From positions 1 through 15,038 of the forward strand of contig CALZNR010000008.1 of the NCBI GenBank assembly GCA_945827565.1: 15,038 bases of DNA, written 5' to 3'. The position numbers and the translations under genes are program-made. The stretch comes from an uncultured Prevotella sp. Lineage in GTDB: Bacteria; Bacteroidota; Bacteroidia; Bacteroidales; Bacteroidaceae. Shown one piece after another: positions 1 to 5,547 of the stretch (positions are counted from its first letter, which is position 1; each line of letters starts with the position of its first letter). The notes beneath the pieces are model-generated. The model worked only from the letters and a program-made list of their open reading frames with translations. It searched no databases and had not been told where the DNA came from.

Positions 1-41
1 GTGTCAACTGAAAATTGTCAACTGAGCCATTTTTGTCAATC
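1..41. repeat. Short direct repeats at the left edge, downstream of the primase-helicase
   Basis: The 10-mer TGTCAACTGA occurs twice (2-11 and 16-25), followed by a shorter TGTCAA at about 35. On the leftward strand this reads as repeated CAGTTGACA. No gene is readable here except a 7-codon frame after the vapE stop. It may be the leader of the next gene outside the window; its role is unknown. Confidence 0.35.
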
Positions 42-2480
42 CTAAATGTCACCCTCATTGTCAACCTCCTTTCTTACCCACGCCTTTTGCCTGCCATACA
101 ATTTTTCTGCATGACGTGAAACGCTGATACGTTCCCACCCGTCAAACTCATCTAACAGTTTGGCAATACGTCTGGCCATGTACTTATATTCTTTATCGGC
201 CATGCTTCTGCCCATCTGCTCACAAATGAACTCAGCAACGCAAACACGGTCTCTGAGGGTCACACCCTCGGCATCCAATGGGTCGCTCTGGGTGAAATAC
301 GCACGTCGCCGCTGCAAATCCCACGATGGCCAATCTGTCGGCAATCTCTTATCCAGATACACTGCCAAAAGGCTCTTCAATGGGTCGTCGCTATCGTCGT
401 TATATTCCTGTTGTCTCTGTCGGGCCTCAGCCTCCAAATCTTGGGGCAAATAAAGCTGCTCACCATCACGCCACCTTTGCACGGCCTCTGCCCAAAGTTG
501 GTCACGGTCACGCTCAATGGCTTCTTTGATGTTGCTGTGCTTTCGTAGTTCCGGCACAATCTTGATTACCCAAAAACGTCTGTTGCCCGTGTCACCTTTG
601 AGAAAATAGGTCTCATTGGTAGTGCCACAAAACACACATTGCCTTGGGTGCTTCTCAACCACCATGCCATACGCGGCTCTGTAAATATCATCCTGACGTG
701 TAATGTACGACTTTACTTGTTCAACGTCGCTTCGCTTGATGCTTGACAATTCGCCTAACTCAATGAGCCATGCACCACGCAATTGCTCCATACCCAATTT
801 GCCCTCCATCGTTGTGAGGCTGTCAGAAAACCATTGGCCACCCATGACGTTGAGCAACGTGGATTTGCCAATGCCCTCTGCACCTGCAATGATGAGGCAA
901 TAATCATACTTACACCCTGGGCGCATTACTCTGGCCACCGCTGCCGTGAAGTGCTTACGTGTCATTGCACGGTTGAGGGGCGTATCTTCTGCACCTATAT
1001 AGTCAATGATGAGACGATCGAGACGCGGCACACCATCCCATTGCAGCCCGTTCAGATACTCACGGATGGGGTGCAATCTGTGACGGGTCAAAACGGCATC
1101 CTTGGCATCCTTGATTTTGTCCTTTCCCGTGACGTTGTATTGCTCTTCCAGATAGATACGCAAATTGGCATCGTCTCTGTTGCCCCACAACTTCGCTTTC
1201 TTATCCCACGGCAAACCTTTCTTGATGAGGTCAAAACCTGTAAACTCATCGTGCCACAAATGCCCTGCCAATTTCGGGTCTCTCTCCAATATACAAATGA
1301 TGTTCTTTGCCGTTGACTTGATATTGCCTTTCTTGTCAAACTCCAACTCGGCCATCCAATCGGTGTTTTCCTCGGCCTCATCGTCGGTATCGTCTGGCTC
1401 ATCGGTCACACCTGCAAATATGCTGTCGGCCTCTGCCTGACGTTCCTTTGTCAGCATCACGCGCACGGTCTTATCCTCCGACACGAAATCCTGCATTTTC
1501 AGATACGACGGCAATTTGGTTACATCGGTCTGACGTGTACCCTCATCGTGAACTCCGAAAAGATGAATACGGCAAAGGTCAAACGCATTGCAAAGCTGCC
1601 TTGATGCTGGGTCGGTCTCATGGTGGGAATATGCAAATTTGCCCTCATAGCACACCAATCCGGCTGCAACGCTTCCTAACTTATAGGTGTAACGGCCATC
1701 AATGCCCGTTCTTTCGTAGGCATCTGGCAAAAACTTCTCAATGGCATCTTCGATGGTATATGCACGGCAAAATGCACCAATGAGGCCGGGTTTCTCCAAC
1801 GGGTCGCCTGCCTTTCGTATCTCATGGCTTATCACCTCGCCCTCTCGCTGTGAGGTCGGCCAATCACTGACGTTTCGCCAATCAATGTATGTGGCCAACA
1901 CTTCGTCGGCGTTGAGGCTGGGGCCATCTTGGTACTCAAACACAAACTCACCATTCTTGGCCGTGCTTGGCCAATAGAATAGACGGGGCAATTGGTAGGT
2001 CGTAATGTCGAAAAGTTCAATGCCGACGTTGTGGGCAATCCGTCTGCAAATCGGCTCATATTCCTGTGGGGTCACTTGCCGATTGAACGGTATGCACAAT
2101 CTGAAACGTGGCTTTTCGCTGGTGTGCTTATGTGTTGAGTATAACATGGCCGCACAACTGTATTGCTGGGTGAACTCTTCCCACACGTCTGCCGTGCCAT
2201 AATCAATGTCTAACGTGGCAATGGTTCTGTACAATACATTGGCCGTCTTACGTGTTCCGTTTGACAGATAGCCACCAACAAAACCGCCAACGTCTTTAAT
2301 GTCGGCTTGTTCCTCGCGGCTCATCTTCAAATACTCCTTGATGGTTTCGTCCGTCCGTTTGGTCTGGGCGCAACGGTTCACCAAATCCTGCCATCCAATC
2401 CGCTTGTTACGCCATTTCTTAGAATAGCGTTTGTGGGCTGTGGCAATATCCACGTCTGGGTTATGCTGTAACTTTATCAT
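42..2480 (-). CDS. VapE-type phage primase-helicase (VirE N-terminal primase domain plus P-loop helicase)
   Basis: An 812-aa replication initiator expected to prime and unwind phage DNA. The N-terminus (about 1-200) resembles archaeo-eukaryotic-type primase domains: LDID at 90-93 as the catalytic acidic pair, STHKH at 115-119, and QLPRLFYWPS at 163-172. A middle part (about 225-330) carries SHHETDP and NAFDLCRIHLFG, typical of phage primase linkers. An acidic linker follows at 360-378. The C-terminal helicase has Walker A GAEGIGKST (533-541), Walker B WLIELGE (571-577), sensor GTTNE (619-623) and an arginine-finger-like GNRRFW (632-637). All key residues are present and the length is normal for primase-VapE fusions. 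The start overlaps the stop of the 67-aa gene by ATGA, which fixes the start and suggests translational coupling. It is the last gene of the leftward operon within the window. Confidence 0.92.
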   Translation of the reverse strand: MIKLQHNPDVDIATAHKRYSKKWRNKRIGWQDLVNRCAQTKRTDETIKEYLKMSREEQADIKDVGGFVGGYLSNGTRKTANVLYRTIATLDIDYGTADVWEEFTQQYSCAAMLYSTHKHTSEKPRFRLCIPFNRQVTPQEYEPICRRIAHNVGIELFDITTYQLPRLFYWPSTAKNGEFVFEYQDGPSLNADEVLATYIDWRNVSDWPTSQREGEVISHEIRKAGDPLEKPGLIGAFCRAYTIEDAIEKFLPDAYERTGIDGRYTYKLGSVAAGLVCYEGKFAYSHHETDPASRQLCNAFDLCRIHLFGVHDEGTRQTDVTKLPSYLKMQDFVSEDKTVRVMLTKERQAEADSIFAGVTDEPDDTDDEAEENTDWMAELEFDKKGNIKSTAKNIICILERDPKLAGHLWHDEFTGFDLIKKGLPWDKKAKLWGNRDDANLRIYLEEQYNVTGKDKIKDAKDAVLTRHRLHPIREYLNGLQWDGVPRLDRLIIDYIGAEDTPLNRAMTRKHFTAAVARVMRPGCKYDYCLIIAGAEGIGKSTLLNVMGGQWFSDSLTTMEGKLGMEQLRGAWLIELGELSSIKRSDVEQVKSYITRQDDIYRAAYGMVVEKHPRQCVFCGTTNETYFLKGDTGNRRFWVIKIVPELRKHSNIKEAIERDRDQLWAEAVQRWRDGEQLYLPQDLEAEARQRQQEYNDDSDDPLKSLLAVYLDKRLPTDWPSWDLQRRRAYFTQSDPLDAEGVTLRDRVCVAEFICEQMGRSMADKEYKYMARRIAKLLDEFDGWERISVSRHAEKLYGRQKAWVRKEVDNEGDI

Positions 2481-2680
2481 ACCAACATATTTTTGAAATG
2501 GTCAATGTTATTGGCATCGGCCACAATTGTTATTTCTCGGATTCCACGGCCAACCTTTTTAACGTCGGCCTCAAATGGTATCTGCTCATCTTCCAGAATG
2601 TCGTATATCTGGCGCAATCTGTCGGGTGTTATTTTGGCACTCACGGATGCTTTTTTTTGTTCATCTTTGCTCTGTATCAT
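2477..2680 (-). CDS. Small protein of unknown function (67 aa)
   Basis: I do not recognise this family. The protein is 67 aa, soluble and charged, with a Lys-rich start, a probable helix (TPDRLRQIYDILEDE) and a beta-rich end (REITIVADANN), suggesting a small alpha/beta fold. It has no Cys or membrane segment. Its start lies 20 bp inside the preceding Cys-rich gene, and its TGA stop overlaps the vapE ATG, so it is clearly part of the operon and probably coupled to vapE. A run of eight A lies near the start of the reading frame (coding-strand EQKKA), where slippage could occur. A role as a helicase or primase partner is only a guess from position. Confidence 0.7.
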   Translation of the reverse strand: MIQSKDEQKKASVSAKITPDRLRQIYDILEDEQIPFEADVKKVGRGIREITIVADANNIDHFKNMLV

Positions 2681-2861
2681 ATACTGTAAATCTTAAATCG
2701 CTGCACGACTGTTGCATTTCATGTTTGAGGGTGTCAGTGAGGACACAAACGCCTATTGGTGTGTCATTGCCCTCTGATTGCCAGAAAACACAATTACGGC
2801 ATACCTTTTGATATTCGTGCCATTCGGCTTTATTCACTTGTTGCTTCATGCTTGAACTCAT
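2661..2861 (-). CDS. Small Cys-rich protein, probable zinc-binding (66 aa)
   Basis: This 66-aa protein has four well-placed cysteines: CRNC at about residues 21-24, GVC at about 38-39 and SC at about 53. The pattern CxxC-Nx-C-Nx-C followed by a short hydrophobic end resembles small zinc-ribbon-like proteins common in phage replication regions (CxxCxYW...GxC...SC), so metal binding is likely though unproven. The first ATG (2861) overlaps the methyltransferase end by 32 bp; an internal ATG at 2849 (MKQQVNKAEW) is an equally good start. Its 3' end overlaps the 67-aa gene by 20 bp. Function is unknown. Confidence 0.65.
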   Translation of the reverse strand: MSSSMKQQVNKAEWHEYQKVCRNCVFWQSEGNDTPIGVCVLTDTLKHEMQQSCSDLRFTVYDTEQR

Positions 2862-3417
2862 CGGGTAAAAAAGAAAAGATGTGTTTGATAACTTCCACCG
2901 TCCACCCGTTGCCTATCATACGATATTGCTGGGTTTCGCTCACCTCCCATTTGTACCAATCGGGAATTGTCTGCAATCTGGCGCACTCTGCTGGGGTCAA
3001 TCGCCTTATCGGTGCATCCCCCCCCACTAACGCATTGATCGTTTGCCCACCGTGGCCATTCATCAATGCTGGGGCCTGGCCCTCTGGGTCATATACTCTG
3101 TTTTGCTGGTACGGCTGTGTGCCTCCACTTTCACGGGATGGGTTGAGCTGCCTGATACGGCCATCTGTCACATGGTTGTTTTGCTGCCATGAGTTAGATG
3201 TGAGGGTCGGGGCTTTATCAGCGTAAACAGCACCATTGTTTTTGCCGTGTGGCCTTTGCAGGATTAAGTTGTCTTTCTGCACCGTGGTAATGGAGTTTGT
3301 TTTGCCCTCTGTGGTACACGGGATAAAATGTGCTGGCTCACCTCGGTACTCATGCCCTCGCTGTGCCACACACACCAAATCGTACATTCCTTTGCCTTTA
3401 ACCGTTACTGCTGTCAT
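2830..3417 (-). CDS. Cytosine-5 DNA methyltransferase, C-terminal part (target recognition region, motifs IX-X)
   Basis: This 195-aa frame carries the missing end of the methyltransferase encoded just upstream. It begins inside the target-recognition region, then shows motif IX (IRRLTPAECARLQ, about 137-149) and motif X (MIGNGW, about 167-172), which completes the SAM-binding fold. It has no catalytic Cys of its own and cannot methylate alone. Its ATG overlaps the TGA of the N-terminal part (ATGA), and the frame change sits directly after a run of eight G. A ninth G, or a -1 ribosomal slip there, would fuse both parts into one enzyme of about 445 aa. Independent start by coupling, giving a two-chain enzyme as in M.AquI, is the alternative. 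A second run of eight G (3018-3025, coding VGGDA) lies inside this part. Confidence 0.85.
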   Translation of the reverse strand: MTAVTVKGKGMYDLVCVAQRGHEYRGEPAHFIPCTTEGKTNSITTVQKDNLILQRPHGKNNGAVYADKAPTLTSNSWQQNNHVTDGRIRQLNPSRESGGTQPYQQNRVYDPEGQAPALMNGHGGQTINALVGGDAPIRRLTPAECARLQTIPDWYKWEVSETQQYRMIGNGWTVEVIKHIFSFLPDEFKHEATSE

Positions 3418-4166
3418 CTTCCCCCCCCTTGATGGAATTTTGCACCAAAACCGTTGCCGTTGGCCTTGTTCCTTTGCTTATGCTGCAATAACTTCTCAAT
3501 GGTCTCTGGCTTCAAATAAAATCTGTCGGGCACTTCATCATCCAGAATGTGTTTAAGCAAAATGCCACGGTCTTTCGGCTGTGGTATTGCACTTTCCGGC
3601 ACACCAAACAAATCGGCTTGGAATGTTCGTATATTAGTCCAATAGATGCGCTTTCTGACCTGTGCCGATACCAACGCGGAATTGATATGTAAACCTTTCA
3701 CGCCCAATGCCTGGTCAATAACGGCCTCCCATTGCTTGCCCATTTCCACGTTTTCCAGCATGAAAAGCACGTTGGGGTTGGCCTCTCTGACCTCTGCCAA
3801 AATTCGCACGTACTCCCAAAACAGATAACTTTGCCCTGCAAACTCAAATCCTTGCTCTTTCAGTTCCATGTAACGTGCCAATGTCAGCACCTTTTCATGG
3901 GCTGTCGTACTCATGCCAACACGCTTGCCTGCAAAACTGAACGACTGGCACGGGCTTCCTCCAATGAGCAAATCAATATGCCCCAACGTCCGTGCCTCGA
4001 CGTTACGCACGTCGCCCAATTGCACGGTGTCCGGGAAATTGAGTTGAGTTTGTTGGATTGCCCATTTGTCAATCTCGCTTGCATAATAGCGTGTGACGGG
4101 TATGCCCATATCGCGTAATGCAATCTGGCCACAACTCATGCCGTCAAATAAGGATAAAACAATCAT
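3414..4166 (-). CDS. Cytosine-5 DNA methyltransferase, N-terminal catalytic part
   Basis: This part transfers a methyl group from SAM to C5 of cytosine in DNA, plausibly to mask phage DNA from host restriction. From the chosen start (MIVLSLFDG, 250 aa) the motifs are: I, LSLFDGMSCG (5-13); IV, GSPCQSFS with the catalytic Cys at about 73; VI, ENV (138-140); VIII, QVRKR (169-173). Motifs IX and X lie in the next frame. The open frame extends 26 codons further upstream (to 4244), but those residues look non-homologous and overlap the end of a 51-aa frame, while family members usually begin just before the FDG motif. The protein ends QGGGR, encoded by the G8 run. No cognate restriction gene is visible, so it is probably an orphan phage methyltransferase. 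Confidence 0.88.
   Translation of the reverse strand: MIVLSLFDGMSCGQIALRDMGIPVTRYYASEIDKWAIQQTQLNFPDTVQLGDVRNVEARTLGHIDLLIGGSPCQSFSFAGKRVGMSTTAHEKVLTLARYMELKEQGFEFAGQSYLFWEYVRILAEVREANPNVLFMLENVEMGKQWEAVIDQALGVKGLHINSALVSAQVRKRIYWTNIRTFQADLFGVPESAIPQPKDRGILLKHILDDEVPDRFYLKPETIEKLLQHKQRNKANGNGFGAKFHQGGGR
3421..3428 (-). other. G8 homopolymer at the methyltransferase frame break
   Basis: Eight G on the coding strand lie between the two methyltransferase frames. One extra G (or loss of two) gives one continuous reading frame. It could be a phase-variation switch, a -1 frameshift site, or a sequencing error; the sequence alone cannot decide. Confidence 0.7.
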
Positions 4167-4204
4167 ATCGGGGTATGCTTGATTATTTGTCTGCAATTCG
4201 CTTT

Positions 4205-4360
4205 CTAACTCGCTTCGCACACGGCATTTGTGCAACCTATCCATCGGCCTTTAGGGTCGTACACATTATATTGGGGCCATTGGTCGGTATAATCGGCCAC
4301 GGCTGTATGACGGTCGTACTCATAAACGACTTGATGGAATAGGTCAATCACAAATGCCAT
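4205..4360 (-). CDS. Small hypothetical protein (51 aa)
   Basis: An ATG-to-TAG frame of 51 codons fills the gap upstream of the methyltransferase: it starts MAFVIDLFHQVVYEYD and ends TNAVCEAS. The composition is protein-like, with aromatic residues, PQYNVYDPKGRW and a likely beta-hairpin, and it lacks the Arg/Ser-rich look of shadow frames. It ends 38 bp before the chosen methyltransferase start, which fits the tight operon layout. I recognise no family. No clear ribosome-binding site is seen, which is normal in Bacteroidota. Confidence 0.5.
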   Translation of the reverse strand: MAFVIDLFHQVVYEYDRHTAVADYTDQWPQYNVYDPKGRWIGCTNAVCEAS

Positions 4361-4388
4361 AATGCTGCTGTCGGTTACTTGTTATCTT

Positions 4389-4496
4389 TCACGTTCTGGG
4401 GTTGTTCGTTACTTGCTCCCCCCCCCTTGTGGCAAAGCGTATTCGGGGAATAACTCTAACTGTACGAAATGCCGTTTTTTGCTTCTTAGTTTTCAT
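4389..4496 (-). CDS. Possible tiny or broken gene (35 aa as read) with A6 and G9 runs
   Basis: An ATG overlapping the end of the 94-aa gene opens a frame of 35 codons (MKTKKQKTAF...). Its later part is Arg-rich and unconvincing. If one A is removed from the A6 run at 4475-4480, the frame becomes MKTKKQKRHFVQLELFPEYA and ends QGGGSK through a run of nine G (4418-4426), which looks more protein-like. It may therefore be a frameshifted small gene, a slippage-controlled one, or no gene at all. Confidence 0.25.
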   Translation of the reverse strand: MKTKKQKTAFRTVRVIPRIRFATRGGEQVTNNPRT

Positions 4497-4770
4497 CGTC
4501 CTGGCCCTCCATCGTTTTGAGCAAATCATTTGCTTCGTTAATAATATGCTGGCGTGTGTCACCATCGGAAATGTCGCAATGCTTTTCCCAAATGGTAATC
4601 CAGAAACACCACACTTTCACTTGTACCTTGACCACGTAATAAACGGGGTAATCTCCATCATCAATAATGGCTGCACCGTTGTTGTCATTAGCCATCTGGG
4701 CTGCAACCTTGGTGTCAATGGTCTCTTCAATGGCTCTTGTTGGTCTTGTATGCTTAAATGTTACTTTCAT
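4486..4770 (-). CDS. Hypothetical phage protein (94 aa)
   Basis: A 94-aa protein of unknown function. The first third is polar (KHTRPTRAIEETIDTKVAAQMANDN). The middle is strongly beta-forming and aromatic (YYVVKVQVKVWCFWITIWEKHCD), and the end is helical and acidic (TRQHIINEANDLLKTMEGQDDEN). The hydrophobic strand contains charged residues and is not a clear membrane segment, so a small soluble alpha+beta protein is more likely. It lies downstream of the hairpin at 4789-4808. I do not recognise the family with certainty. Confidence 0.7.
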   Translation of the reverse strand: MKVTFKHTRPTRAIEETIDTKVAAQMANDNNGAAIIDDGDYPVYYVVKVQVKVWCFWITIWEKHCDISDGDTRQHIINEANDLLKTMEGQDDEN

Positions 4771-4788
4771 TGTCGTTTGCCTATTATC

Positions 4789-4808
4789 GGCACGGCTTTC
4801 GCCGTGCC
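4789..4808 (-). other. Perfect 8-bp hairpin with GAAA tetraloop, just after the DGR-target-like gene
   Basis: On the coding strand GGCACGGC, loop GAAA, GCCGTGCC, starting 19 nt after the stop codon of the 230-aa gene. No U-tract follows, so it is not a normal terminator. Its stem length, GC content, GAAA loop and position match the hairpin/cruciform known to be needed downstream of the variable region in diversity-generating retroelements such as that of Bordetella phage BPP-1. It could instead be an mRNA-processing or stabilising hairpin. Confidence 0.7.
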
Positions 4809-4827
4809 AAAGATTAAAGTTTGAAGA

Positions 4828-5520
4828 TTAAGAAATAAATGCTGAGACGGGGCGCACTCGAAGCGTGTACGTGGCCTTAGTGCTGTGGTTCATGATGCCG
4901 TTGCTGAGGTACAGACCCCATGCGAAGGTCGCGCTGTACTCGGTTGAAGTCCAATACCAATCATCGGCAATGGGCTGGCCACTTGCTTTCTCCAACGCCG
5001 CATTGACCTCCTTACGATGTGTGAAGATAAACAGCATTTCGCCCATGCTTGGAATGTACCAACCATCGCTCAGGCTGATATTGTCAGACAGTCCGACGGC
5101 CTTTAGATGTTTGGTGTTCTTCTGGCCGTTCCAATCGGCCACGGCATCAATGCAGGTGTCAATGTAGTTGCCTTTGAGGTTCGACGGGTCTTTCTGTTTG
5201 GTCAACGTCGTTTCCTCACCATCGTTGCAATCTCGGAGTGCAATAATGATACTGCGCTCACCCTGCACCAACAAAACGCCCATTGCATCCTCTGGGGGTG
5301 TCAACGTGGCCTTGTACGGCGCAATGGTCTTTTTCTCATCGTCGCAAATGTAGTAAACACCATCCTTGGGGTGTTTGCCATTTGTCGGTATTGATGGGGT
5401 CGGGGCCTCATCTTCCACCATGAATTTGTACATTTCACGGCAAACCTCGATGCTCTTTGGTTCGTCACTGATGGCAAACTCTTTCAAAAGTTCCATCTTT
5501 AGTTTCTGATTCTCTGTCAT
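4828..5520 (-). CDS. DUF1566/C-type-lectin-like protein, candidate DGR target (variable protein)
   Basis: A 230-aa protein. The N-terminus (1-45) is helical and acidic with no signal peptide. The rest fits the DUF1566/formylglycine-generating-enzyme-like C-type lectin fold: DGWYIPSMGEM (about 152-162) and a C-terminal block DDWYWTSTEYS...W...SNG...RVRPVSAF (186-228). Such folds are used as ligand-binding variable proteins by diversity-generating retroelements. Codons 195-213 contain 13 that end in C (TAC, AGC, ACC, TTC, CTC, ATC, CAC, GGC, AAC), the pattern expected if template AAC codons were mutated at adenines. A GC-rich stretch coding VRPV follows, then the hairpin at 4789-4808. No reverse transcriptase or template is in the window. 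It sits between the polymerase and small genes of the replication operon, an unusual place for a binding protein. It may be an ordinary DUF1566 protein. Confidence 0.75.
   Translation of the reverse strand: MTENQKLKMELLKEFAISDEPKSIEVCREMYKFMVEDEAPTPSIPTNGKHPKDGVYYICDDEKKTIAPYKATLTPPEDAMGVLLVQGERSIIIALRDCNDGEETTLTKQKDPSNLKGNYIDTCIDAVADWNGQKNTKHLKAVGLSDNISLSDGWYIPSMGEMLFIFTHRKEVNAALEKASGQPIADDWYWTSTEYSATFAWGLYLSNGIMNHSTKATYTLRVRPVSAFIS
4837..4965 (-). other. Candidate DGR variable region with GC-rich end
   Basis: This covers the last roughly 43 codons before the final residues of the 230-aa gene. It is rich in NNC codons and ends in a GC-rich segment (4841-4857, coding VRPVSA), the expected position of an initiation-of-mutagenic-homing element. 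The boundaries are inferred by eye, because no template repeat is available to align. Confidence 0.45.
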
Positions 5521-5547
5521 ACGATAATTAAATTTGGGGTTGTTAAA

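Noticed and set aside
783..1316. A 177-codon rightward open frame
   Set aside because: It lies wholly opposite the helicase half of vapE, has no recognisable domain, and is a shadow of a well-supported gene.
2972..2990. A 9-nt match (GGCGCACTC) to the end of the candidate variable region, considered as a template repeat
   Set aside because: It is inside the methyltransferase gene, the match does not extend, and there is no adenine-rich counterpart. It is chance; no template repeat or reverse transcriptase was found in the window.
4789..4808. The GAAA-loop hairpin as an intrinsic terminator
   Set aside because: No U-tract follows in either direction and the operon continues downstream.
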